Below are positions 37,793 to 47,764 of a stretch of DNA of 64,000 nucleotides, piece after piece (within the stretch, counting starts at the first letter, position 1; each line of letters begins with the position of its first letter). Position numbers and translations under genes: made by a program. The notes under the pieces were generated by a model. That model saw nothing but the letters and a program-made list of their open reading frames with translations, was not told the origin of the DNA and ran no database searches. Source of the DNA: Toxonevra muliebris (Eukaryota; Arthropoda; Insecta; Diptera; Pallopteridae); contig OY829328.1 in NCBI GenBank assembly GCA_963691655.1, positions 76,574,400-76,638,399 of the forward strand, written 5' to 3'.

Positions 37793-38248
37793 TGCGAGCG
37801 GAGTTTGTTTGTTTATGTTTCGATCAATTTACTCACACATGTATGTACATACGAAAATAAAATGTGTGTGTACATTTATTCGTGGCAGAATTATTTGTTG
37901 GTGTTAAACGTATGGAGATCGACTATACCATACAAGCAGAGAAGAAGCGTTTGATAGGTTTTGCATTCGGTTAGTTAGATTGAATTAAAATTAAATATTT
38001 TTTTTAAATATAAAAACAATACAAAATGATAAATAATAAGGAATCTAGGTTTCAATAAATGTATAAACAAAATGTAGTGATAATGATAGCAAACCACGGC
38101 ATTATAAAAGTTTTGCTTTGTGCATTAACCTTAGAAAGGCAACACTTTTTTATCTATGTAAATAGCAAATATGGTAAACAGAAAAAATCAAGCTTATTTA
38201 TTATAAAATCACTCATTTACTTCAATAAAAATACATTGTTTCTTATTG
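37793..38248. other. Intergenic; no gene seen
   Basis: AT-rich DNA with short frames only, between the small inverted-repeat element and the inverted-duplicated unit. Confidence 0.45.
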
Positions 38249-38604
38249 GAGTGAAACTACTTTTCTCTTGTCCTAGAGTAAAACCAACCGGATGTGACGT
38301 CGCGCGTAAGTTTGCAATGCGAAATAATTTTGTCGAGCAATGTGCATGAGAGGCTAAATATCAATATTCCGTAACTAAAATCACGAGCAAACTATATAAT
38401 AAACGATTCATAAATAGTTTTAATTCAATATAACATGTTAATTACACACACACGTGTAGCGTCGTCATCATCACACACAGATGGCGCAAATGTCCAAGGA
38501 ATTACATGAAGATGTCGCACACAAAAAGAGTTCGCTACAATTGTCATCGAAATTACCAGTACAGAGTTGCAATTTTTGTTCTAGCACTAATTCTAAAAGA
38601 AAAA
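38249..38604 (+). repeat. Inverted-duplicated unit, copy 1
   Basis: About 356 bp matching 44488-44912 in reverse complement. The opening ~100 bp (GTGAAACTACTTTTCTC through GTGACGTCGCGCGTAAGT) differ at only about three positions between copies, and the next ~100 bp at about seven. The unit contains a CRE-like TGACGTC followed by a donor-like GTAAGT. Unit plus adjoining foldback were duplicated together. Confidence 0.8.
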
Positions 38605-38802
38605 ATTGATTGTGTATTAACGAACACAAGGTAGAAATGAAACTTTTTGTGAACTAAACGAAACACAAGCAAATCAAATTAAAAAACACAAGCCAATGAA
38701 GTAAAAAAGGTAGCGATTGAAAAATGTCATTTGCTTGTTATTTGCTTGTTTCGTTTAGTTCACAAGAAGTTTTACTTCAGCCTTGTGTTCGTTAATACAC
38801 AA
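38605..38802. mobile_element. Foldback element, copy 1 (~198 bp)
   Basis: Starts TTGATTGTGTATTAACGAA and ends with its near-perfect reverse complement (TTCGTTAATACACAA). Further paired blocks inside (GTGAACTAAACGAAACACAA / CGTTTAGTTCACAAGAAG) would let nearly the whole element fold into a hairpin. A cleaner copy is at 44325-44487. Confidence 0.8.
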
Positions 38803-39514
38803 TTTAGTTTTTTTTATTAAATGCAATTAAGGCAAATCTCTTTTGCGGTGCTTTAAAAAAAGTAGTGAGGTGACTGGTCACCCCTGTTGCCTTTCAAAGA
38901 TTAAATGCGGAAAGCACTTATCGTCGCCTGAGAATTAATTAGGCGTATGTGTGTACAAATTCATATACCTATACGCCAAATCAATTCTCAGGCGACGTTA
39001 TGTAAAATTTTCACATCTAATAAAATTTCAAATCGACAGGAAGAAAAGAAAAACTTAAAGCGCGGAAAAAAGATGCAATTACAGCTGCTTATATGCGAAC
39101 ATATCGTGCCCGATGCATTGAGGAAAAGAAAAATAATGCAACTACGATTTGGTGCAATTACAAAATATTTTTTTGCTATCAAACAACAAATATATGCGAT
39201 ATGGAATAAAAATTTGCATTTACACTGATGTAAGACCATTTTGCAATTTATAGTGAATCGGGCTATTATATATAAAAGATAATGATATCTAATAAATTTT
39301 TAAGTTTATAAAAGAATTGTTTTAGTTTGAATTATTTACTTAGCATATAGATTATACATCAAATCCATACATATGTGAGCTTAGGTATAGTACATTCAGT
39401 TGGCTTAACTGTTTACACATCAAATATCTTGCGTGCCTTGCACACATCCGTTGTTTTATTTTAGGGGTAGTATTCATTGAAAGTAAATAACAGCAGCAAT
39501 GTAACTAAAAAAAA
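38803..39514. other. Intergenic; no gene seen
   Basis: AT-rich DNA. CAGGCGACG-type strings occur at 38925 and 38990 in opposite orientations (an ~80-bp spaced inverted repeat around TCGTCGCCTGAGAATTAATT). No supported exon. Confidence 0.4.
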
Positions 39515-40330
39515 AAGATATTGCAGGTAAAAAGGGCATTACACTCAGTCAAAGAAAAAAAATCATAGTCGCTGCCTGTTGCCAGTGTGTATGTGTGTAA
39601 CTATATACGGAGCAAAAGCATGAACTTTTTTTTGCCCATAGATCTCCGCACACCTTAATGTACAAGCTTTGGAGCAGAACTTCATGTCAAGTCCAAAAAA
39701 AATTACTCAAAAATTGGAAAGAAATTTATGAAAGTTTAAGGTGAATTTTTGAAAAATTAAAATTTTTTTTTAATTTTACAGTCTGAAAATATTAACCAAA
39801 AAGTTGAAGGAAAATTGCGTGAAATTTTCGAAGAAATAGTGTTTTTAAATTAGAAATAATTAAAGATATTTCACACAAAAATCTTCTTGGGTTCTAATAC
39901 TTAGGTAGAAACTCATTGGTCACATTCAGAAAACGACTCTGCTCCGCCACTGCTACCTGTGTGTCTTATGAATGCAAATTGATCACTTTATGATCAACAA
40001 AAATTATATTGAGCAGTCGTCATTTCATCGAGCGTATTTTTTTTCTGATACTTCAGCTCAACATGTTGCTGCGCAGAGGTCGTTTTATGAACACAAGCAC
40101 TGATACAACTAAAAGATCTTTCAGGTAAAAAGGACATTACATTCTTAATGAATAGAATTGTAGTGGTTAAATTCTATCTATCAAAATGTGTCAAGCATGT
40201 GCCAAACATGAGCGAAATATGTGTATGTATGTATGTATATGTATACGCAGGTAGAAACCCAATGGTAAAAATTAATGCGCTTGTTGCTGAACTAAAGCGC
40301 CTAATAAGCGCTACTTTCTACGTATACATA
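39515..40330 (+). promoter_or_regulatory. Upstream region of the 191-aa gene with TAGteam-like motif cluster
   Basis: Four heptamers of the fly TAGteam (Zelda-binding) set occur on the plus strand: CAGGTAA 39524-39530, TAGGTAG 39902-39908, CAGGTAA 40122-40128 and CAGGTAG 40248-40254. Flanking bases show that the pairs sit in a local direct duplication (CAGGTAAAAAGG.CATTACA and GGTAGAAAC.CA.TGGT each occur twice). In Drosophila such motifs drive the earliest zygotic transcription. A role here is inference from motif density and closeness to an intronless gene. Confidence 0.4.
39905..40110. mobile_element. Partial inverted copy of the 29870 element
   Basis: Reverse-complement blocks shared with 29870-30394 include CTACCTG/CAGGTAGCAG, GTGTCTTATGAATGCAAATTG, TGATCAACAAAAATTATATT and TTCAGCTCAACATGTTGCTG. 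The terminal repeats are eroded, reading CATTCAGAAAACGAC at one end. It lies between the two duplicated TAGteam-bearing blocks. Confidence 0.65.
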
Positions 40331-40649
40331 CACAGGTGAACGAAAGCATTATAGAAAAGAAAACGATGTTTTGAGGGTGCAATACATAAAAGAAGAAAAA
40401 TATATTTTTTTTTTTGTTGCATTATTTATTCATTAACTGTTTATGTCACTGTTGTTTAAATGGTATGTGCTGGATTCCTGTGTGCATCCAAAGTACTTCT
40501 GATGCCTATCTCTAAGCCGCTGGGTTAAAAAATTTGAAAAAAAAATGTGTGCAAATAAATAATCTGTGCATTCGGCCGCTACACAGGTTCATTCAGATGT
40601 TTTTCATATCATTCCAACATAGAGTTTCAACACGCAAACAAGCTCGGAT

Positions 40650-41225
40650 ATGCCGCAAAATAACGCGCTTCGAGATATTACTCAATTTTATCAAACAGCA
40701 ATGGATATGGATATAACTAATAATGGATTAAGTTCTCACAACGTTTCATCATCAATGACAAAATTCGAAATACTCGCTCAATTATGCTCAACGCTTTACT
40801 TAGAAAGCGAAAATTCTACGAATTTGCATAACTCCGAATCGGAACAAAATAATAGCCAGCAAAATACAGAATATACTTCGCAATTTCATCAAGAAACTTC
40901 TGCTGATTTTCAAGAATCGAATTTCGAGATTGATAACTCTGAAGAACCAGTTGTTGAGGAATACGAATGTAATATACCATCATGTAGTTTACATGAGATG
41001 ACTGATCTAGAGTGGTTGGAAAAAAATAATCTTATGTATCTTATAAGCGAATCTACAAGATTAAAGATACTTAGCTCAACACCAAAAAGAAAACCACCCA
41101 AACCATATTCACAATTAATGAAGGAAGCTGTAGATCGTGCTAATAAGCTAGAACTCGAAGAAAAGGAAAAAGAAAGAGAAATTGCCAGTATGAAGTTACG
41201 TGCTAGAAAATCTATACGTGTATGA
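40650..41225 (+). CDS. Unrecognised 191-aa protein, intronless gene
   Basis: A single open frame from ATG 40650 to TGA 41223-41225. Residues 1-105 are Ser/Asn/Gln/Glu-rich and acidic. Residues 106-145 include CNIPSCSLHEMTDLEWLEKN and look folded. Residues 146-191 are basic with PKRKPPKPYSQLM and a charged, probably helical coiled stretch (LELEEKEKEREI), ending RARKSIRV. I do not recognise a family. Support for a real gene: length in an AT-rich region, even codon use, a poly(A) signal AATAAA at 41404-41409 and a 3' leader without other frames. The acidic N-half and basic C-half suggest a nuclear protein, but this is a guess. Confidence 0.72.
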   Translation: MPQNNALRDITQFYQTAMDMDITNNGLSSHNVSSSMTKFEILAQLCSTLYLESENSTNLHNSESEQNNSQQNTEYTSQFHQETSADFQESNFEIDNSEEPVVEEYECNIPSCSLHEMTDLEWLEKNNLMYLISESTRLKILSSTPKRKPPKPYSQLMKEAVDRANKLELEEKEKEREIASMKLRARKSIRV

Positions 41226-41739
41226 GAAAGAGATAGAAAAAGAGAGCGAGAACGAGAGAGAGAGAGAGAGACTGACTCAGACGATTTATTACGCTTATCA
41301 ACAAAATGAAACCCTTTTTACGGAATTTCAATGCCAATTAAGTATTTAAGTACGAATTTATAATTATAAGTATTACAAACAAACAAACAATGTCAAAACA
41401 AGCAATAAAATTAAGATTTAAGCTATAATGATAATAAAAATTAAATTAATAAAAATATGTAATCAAAAAATTTTCGGTGTTTTCTTTTAAGACTTGGTAG
41501 TCTAGAGCGCAGTATGCCAGATAGCATAAAGTAATCTGAAATATTCTCAGGTCTTCTGAGATTTGACAATTATGACAAGTATTCGCTCAATAAATTTTGA
41601 CAAATAATTTTGTTTATGAGAGAAAACTCTCTTAACCCATTTTCGTTAGCTGTACACAAATGAAATAAAAATATCAAAAACCAATAAACCTTTCGTTTGT
41701 TTTTTTCTGAAATAAAAGCTCTCAAAATATTTTGTAGTG
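41226..41739 (+). other. 3' flank of the 191-aa gene
   Basis: A GA tract (41243-41270) follows the stop codon and AATAAA signals occur at 41404 and 41447. Beyond ~41470 the DNA is intergenic with nothing recognised before the LINE poly(A) tail. Confidence 0.5.
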
Positions 41740-42945
41740 TTTTTTTTTTGTTTTTTTTTTTTGGAACAGACAAAAGAAGTATTCAAGAATACAGCACTCA
41801 GACAAGTTTTACGTCCATTGTACTATATCCTGTGTTCCCTTTTGCTATTCTTTAAATCTACCAGATTTATTAGTAAATCTTAGTAGATCCTGCGGTGTTA
41901 GAGAGCTCAGGTGTTCGTCTCCCAACAATCCAGTACCAAATATGCTTACTCTGATCTGGCAGAAAGCAGGGCAGACACCAAGAAAGTGATCCGCCGTCTC
42001 TTCACATTCTTCCTCCAAACCACAGGAAGCACAGCAGGCACTAGCTCCCAGGCCAATCATATGCATATGTTTGGCCCAAGAGAAATGACCTGTATATAAT
42101 CCTACCAGCTGCCTACAGCTCTTTCTGTTAAGTGATAACAGAAAGTCCGTATGACGCTTCGAGATAACAGGTAACATGGTCTTTGTCTGTCTGAAGCCCC
42201 TCAGGTCCTCCCATTTACGATTGTGGGTCAGGTCGACCCACTCATTAATGGTGGTCTTGATGGCGGTAGACGACAAAGAGAGTACGGGTTCTGGGCCCAG
42301 AAAACCAGTTTCCGAACCTTTTCTGGCCAGAAGGTCAGCAGATTCATTTCCTGAAATTCCTGAGTGTCCAGGAACCCATATCAACAGCAGACTATTGTGC
42401 TTTCCAACACAATCAAGCCTGGATTTACAATGCATAACCAGTTTAGACGTGGTTAGAGGATTAAGCAAGGATTTAAGTGCAGCCTGACTGTCACTAAATA
42501 CACAGATACTCCTTTCTCTCCAACCATTATCAATAACATGGTCCATTGCCAAAATTGCAAAAATTTCTGCTTGAAAAACAGAAACATACAACCCAAGGTA
42601 GAAGTGCAGTTGCACTCCATCATTTTCAATGAAGACTCCAGAACCCGAACCGAATTCTGTTCTGGAGCCATCAGTGAAAATACGCTTACAATCAACTCCC
42701 GGCCCAGGTCCCGGCATAAACCAAGTTTGGGCCTCTGGAATTTGTATTGTATAGCGCTGTTTTAAAACTGGAATTGCTGGCATTGATAGAACTGTTAGGT
42801 CCATATCAGTACCTTCAACAATGTCACCAATATCCCAGCAAGTGTCATACCAATACCCATTGCGTTTAAGCCTACAGATGGCTTTAACAGCCTCTCCTTT
42901 ATTTAAAATATCAAGGGGTGGTAAGTTGAGTGTGGTTCTATAAAG
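41740..42945 (-). mobile_element. 5'-truncated Jockey-like LINE with intact RNase H ORF
   Basis: A T-run at 41740-41760 marks the poly(A) tail of a minus-strand insertion. One frame stays open from about 42940 to the stop at 41845. It covers a linker (NLPPLDILNKGEAVKAI) and an RNase H domain with all key blocks: IFTDGSRTEFG, VFQAEIFAI, FSDSQAALKSL and WVPGHSGISGNESADLLA. A Cys/His C-terminus follows (ACCASCGLEEECEETADH). The reverse transcriptase and endonuclease are missing through 5' truncation. The open frame indicates a fairly recent insertion. A shorter copy of the same 3' end is at 12850-13090. Confidence 0.9.
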
Positions 42946-44324
42946 TATTTAAATAAACAAACTACAATACTTTTAAAATGATCTTCTTTAAAAATGTCCT
43001 CTTTATATTCTAAATAGTTTTACCGATTTCAAAAGAATTTTATTTAAATTTCGGAGAAGCAGATTTCTTACTTGAATGGCATACATAACAAAAAAAACTT
43101 TAAGTTTTGGGATAAATCCTTGGTGCACATTATGCACATGGTTGTTACAAACGCTTTCGAAGATTTAGTTTATCAATGTCTAAAAATTTTTCTGGCTTTT
43201 CAAATTTTTCTATTTTCTATTTCTATATTGTGCTGGTACCAAAGAATAATTTTCAAATTTGGCAGACGTCAGTGAACAGAAAAGAGGGCGTCACTTCTAT
43301 TTATTTCACTTTATTAATTTCACTATGGTCTAGAGCAGTGCTAACGAGTTCTCTCAGTGCCTGGATATATTGGTACTCGGTGTTCGACGAACACAAAACA
43401 TTTTCTCTCGTGCTCGGTCGAGGTAGTTACATTCAGTTCGTTGCAGAGTTGCTTTTTGTCGAAATGCCTACTGGGCTACTTAAGTATTCCGAATTCTTAA
43501 GATTTTTGTACAGTTTTTAAAATCAACTTTTGTTTTAAATTAATTATTTTTCTAAGTTTCATAGTCGTATAAAATAATTATAGCCGTAAGATATTTTAGA
43601 AATACATATATTATACACAGTAACAAAAATTAATTCCAAACTTACTTTAAGCCAGAAGGGGATTGACCTAAAACTGGTTTAAAGTTACAATTTTCGTCAT
43701 TTTTGACAAGCTATAGTGCAAGAATGGGTGGAATTGATCTTCAAGAAATTTACAAAAGTGATATTCAATGCAATTTTTACACTTTTATTCACTTTATCAG
43801 CATGATTGCATAGTTTTAGGGTTAACCAAAAACAAAAAACTGAATTTCAATTTTTGTCGATAAAAAAACTTATGCAGACTGATTTTCATATTTTATTATT
43901 TCCTGAGAGCGGAAGACAGCAAAGCAGTGCTGTTGTTTTGAAAATTTTAAGGGGAGAGTTTTTCCTTTCAAGCGGAGAATTTTGCAACTAAGTATTTCTT
44001 AGATAATTGCTAACAGTTCCACTAGTGTATAGAAATTCTTTGTTAGAAATTCAGTCATACTTAACCCAGTAATGCCTAGCGATGTCATATGGCAGCTTGT
44101 CGCTGAGCGGTTCCTGGGCTAGGTTCAAAAACAATTTTTTCTCAAATTACTTTCTTCATCTATCTACATTGGTTCCCACTCGTCCTTAATGGATTAAAGC
44201 TATAAAAGTTATTAAAAATAAACAGATTTATATGAAAACAAAATATTCCTTCTTTGGAAATAAACGGTGCAATATTAGGTATTAATATTAGTAACTAAAG
44301 ATATAAAAAAATAGAGATTAGAAA
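42946..44324. other. Intergenic; no gene seen
   Basis: AT-rich DNA with frames that lack protein motifs. A patch at 43325-43480 is more balanced (CAGTGCTAACGAGTTC onward) but unassigned. Confidence 0.4.
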
Positions 44325-44487
44325 TTGGTTGTGTATTAACGAAGTGAAACTTCTTGTGAACTAAACGAAACACAAGCAAATGACAAGCAAATAAAATTTT
44401 TCAATCGCTAAATTTTTTACTTCATTGGCTTGTGTTTTTTAATTTCATTTGCTTGTTATTTGCTTGTGTTCGTTAATACACAACCAA
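44325..44487. mobile_element. Foldback element, copy 2 (163 bp, 19-bp perfect TIR)
   Basis: The left end TTGGTTGTGTATTAACGAA and the right end TTCGTTAATACACAACCAA are perfect reverse complements over 19 bases. Internal CAAGCAAAT/ATTTGCTTG blocks also pair. No coding capacity. Its partner is at 38605-38802. Confidence 0.85.
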
Positions 44488-44912
44488 TTTTTTTTTTTTT
44501 TTTGGGGGGATTAATGCTAGAACAAAAATTGCAACTCTGTACCGGTAATGTCGATGACAATTGTAGCGAACTCTTTTTGTGTGCGACATCTTCATGTAAT
44601 TCCTTGGACATTTGCGCCATCTATATGTGAAATGTATAACTGTCATAAACTTTAAGATGGCGACGCTAAACATTGTTCTTTCTGCCATAGGCGTGTGTGT
44701 GTGTGTGTGTGTGTGTGTAATTAATATGTTATATTAAATTAAAACTATTTATTAATCGTTTATTATATAGATTGCTCGTGAATTCAGTTACGGAATATTG
44801 ATATTTAGCCCCTCATGCACATTGCTCGACAAAATTATGTCGCATTGCAAACTTACGCGCGACGTCACATCCGGTTGGTTTTACTCTAGGACAAGAGAAA
44901 AGAAGTTTCACT
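44488..44912 (-). repeat. Inverted-duplicated unit, copy 2
   Basis: Reverse complement of 38249-38604, with an added TG microsatellite (44696-44720) and a short insert carrying AAGATGGCGAC. Together with the adjoining foldback it forms an inverted repeat pair whose arms lie ~5.5 kb apart, flanking the 191-aa gene and the LINE at 41740. Confidence 0.8.
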
Positions 44913-46889
44913 TCAAAACTAAAACATTCGTTCTTCTCAAAACCGGATGTTATCTGTGGTATTTTTGAAGCAGCGCAATCGAAGGGAGGCATAATTTTTT
45001 TGTAGCATTTCCTTGCCAACCATCACTGCATTACACAGTTGCAGTCAGCAAGCAATTTATTAATATTTATTAAATATGCAAACTTACTTTTACGCGGTTT
45101 ATCTGCAATTGATTTCAATTGTCAAAAATTACAAACATTAACACAAAGCCAAGCGAAAACTTCTGGAAATAGAACGCGAACTTTTGAATTTCTACAGTAA
45201 CCCAGCGACAAATAAAACAAAGCTAGTCATAGTGACAAATATTTCACAGACAGAAACGAAAATAACTCAACAGAAAACATTTTTATTAAAATTATTAGGC
45301 TTTGAATGAACAATTTAAAACATTTAGTTTCATTTACGTTTATTTTGCATATAACCCAAAAATTCAAGAATATGAAATAAGAGGATTGGAGAGGGCAGGA
45401 GGATTGAGATTTGAGCGGAGTACTAATACTCCGATCGGAGTACCTTCGACAGCACTGTATGTTTTTTCATATTCCGATAAAGAAAGATGCCTTCTAAAAT
45501 TGAGAGCAAATCCTAGAACATACAATATTTTCATATATTTTCTAGATTTTCTCTTCCAAAATTAATCTATTTTCAGATTTCGTATTTTCAAAAATACTGA
45601 ATTTTAAAAACAATACAGAATTTTTAGCTTTTGCAATTTTGATTAATAAAGAAAACCAAAAATTTTCTTGATAAACTTTGAATAAAAAAACTGGAATTTT
45701 CTTCAGGATTTCATTAAAAACTTATTTTTTAGATAGTTTTACACAACGGACTAAAAAACTAAAATCGAACGATCAAACATTTTTGTGAAAAATTTGTCGA
45801 CTTTGAGGTGCTCTTTTATTAATATTTTTTCGCCCTTATTTTTTATTTTTTAGTTGGAGTATTATTAAAATTACACCAAATTGAAATCATCTTCCTAAAG
45901 TAACTCTAGATACTAGTTAGTAATGCCATCGATCAATTTGGTCGTTTCCACAAAGCAACTTAAACATTAATTCTACAGTTTCATAATAAATATCAATGAA
46001 ACCAAATCAAAATAGCGCCAAATAGTCACGTGCTTTTAGCTTGCGCATACCCGAATTAATAAATTAATATGCAGCATAATATTTTCTGAAATGATTCATT
46101 ATACAAAACAAAATATGTACATACAAATAAAAATAAAATAAAATAAAAAATATCACTGAGTTCTATGTACTTTCGACTATCAACATAATAATAAAAAAAA
46201 ACTTTGCTTTTGTAAAATAATATTGAAATATTGTTGCTATGGTGACAAAAATATTTGACTGGAAAGTTTTTTCTTTTTTTTTTTTAATAACAGATTATTT
46301 TTTTTATAATTAAAATTCTTTGAATGAAAGCATGACATTAAATTTTAAAGTCTAGAGTCTAGTAAAATCAAAAATGCGTATGTACATATAAATAAATTAA
46401 GTTTATTTTCATCAAATTTTTTTTATAAGTTTTGCATGGAGATTTTAAATTTGAACCAGATCTTTGGGTGAAAAAATTATACGTATTTTTTTTTTTTCAT
46501 AATCGCTTGTCTAGCGAACATAATAAGTAATACAGTATAAATTCTTATGAATGCATGCATTTTTCACTTTGTTAAAAAGATATCAACAAATGTGGGCTTG
46601 TCACATGTCACATGTTTAATAGTTCAACATTATGTCGTACAAAATTACCAATATGAAGTTATTATTCTATAATTTTTATTATTTTTTAACTAGCATCATC
46701 ATTAATACGTAAATACAAAAATAAAAGAAAACAACTGCATTCAATCGAGATAATAAGTTAATGCACATACAATCCTCATCAATTCATTTCTACGCACTAA
46801 AAGGGTAATAAACTTAAATGACACAGTGAAATTTATATGTAATAAGTACTTGGTATATAGATTTTTAACACTAGAATGGCTGACGTAAG
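44913..46889. other. Intergenic; no gene seen
   Basis: AT-rich spacer. There is a perfect 16-bp palindrome TACTCCGATCGGAGTA at 45427-45442 and AAATAAAAT repeats at 46125-46150. No supported exon. Confidence 0.45.
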
Positions 46890-47130
46890 GAAGTGTTTGT
46901 GGTCCGGTTCTCTACACCTTATTTACTGTCGACATGTTTGTCTCAAACGATGACACAGCAAACAATGCAAATAGAAATTAGTACAAACCTCATTTTTTCT
47001 AAGTAGAGGAAACTGCCCGCAAGTTAGAATCAGTGACTCCGAAATCCCTCAAAGCGACTCCGTGAAATATCTTGAAGTTCATCTCGACTGTTGAATCACT
47101 CAGAAATTCATAAAGATCTTAATATTCCCT
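46890..47130 (+). pseudogene. LINE reverse transcriptase fragment (Jockey-like)
   Basis: The plus strand reads VVRFSTPYLLSTCLSQTMTQQ in one frame and, in the better frame, GPVLYTLFTVDMFVSND and AREL..SVTPKSLKATP..ILKF. These correspond to the RT block GP.LYTLFT.D.P, the post-YADD linker and YLGVHLD.R of Jockey-clade polymerases. It is heavily decayed, with a deletion where the YADD box should be. Confidence 0.55.
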
Positions 47131-47473
47131 TTATAAAAGAGATGTGAAATATCGGTGCTGGAACTTGTCGACAGATATAGATACTTTGAAAAAAATTCAC
47201 GATATTTATCGACAAATAAACATTCCCATTGGAAGTGTAAAACTAAATTTATTTGGAATATATTGAGAATAAATATATTTTAATGCACAAAAAAAGAAAA
47301 AAGTGTAAGTACCGACGACAGAAGTTCACAATTAAATCGCAAAAATATAGAAAGAAAGAAATAAAGGCAAATGTCAAAAATAAAAGGGACAGAAGATGAT
47401 GACGGAAGACAGGCAGTGTTGCATCGAGTGGTAAAAGAACAAGGTGAATTTATCCCAGGTGACGTTACCATCA
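47131..47473. other. Intergenic; no gene seen
   Basis: Short spacer, A-rich near 47285-47365. No gene recognised. Confidence 0.45.
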
Positions 47474-47764
47474 GTGTAGCCAACTCAGCACTTTTCCTGC
47501 TGATTTTAGTGCTTTTTGAAAATTAAAACGCGGAAAAAAGTGATTTAGCGCTCTGCACGTTTTTTCAATTTAAAATATCTTTGAAAAATCGAAGAAATTT
47601 TCATTGACTAGAAGTATCAGATGTGTGCCTGTATTAGTGAAAAAGTTTGAATGTATTTGAGTTTTCTCGCACTTTTATAAGGAAAAAAATTTAACGCTTT
47701 TTTTTAAGAAAATACGCGTTTTGTTCTTAATTTTAGCAGATTTTGAAAAACTACTGGTTACCAG
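47474..47764. mobile_element. Short inverted-repeat element, copy 2 (~291 bp)
   Basis: Starts GTGTAGCCAACTCAGCAC and ends CTACTGGTTACCAGC, a weaker match to the copy 1 terminus. It has the same internal block order as 37567-37792 and retains an extra TTTGAGTTTTCTCGCAC segment absent from copy 1, so copy 1 carries an internal deletion or copy 2 an insertion. The orientation is direct relative to copy 1. Confidence 0.65.

Noticed and set aside
38059..38349. Frame ending CPRVKPTGCDVARKFAMR, also seen on the minus strand at 44813-45019
   Set aside because: The two frames match because the DNA is a recent inverted duplicate. Only ~32 codons are shared, a splice-donor-like GTAAGT sits inside, and nucleotide differences show no coding bias I could judge.
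41090..41130. PKPYSQLM segment resembling the start of a forkhead domain
   Set aside because: Only ~40 residues follow, far too few for a forkhead fold, and none of its later hallmarks appear.
45427..45442. Perfect 16-bp palindrome TACTCCGATCGGAGTA
   Set aside because: About one such palindrome is expected by chance in 64 kb, and nothing around it suggests an operator or attachment site.
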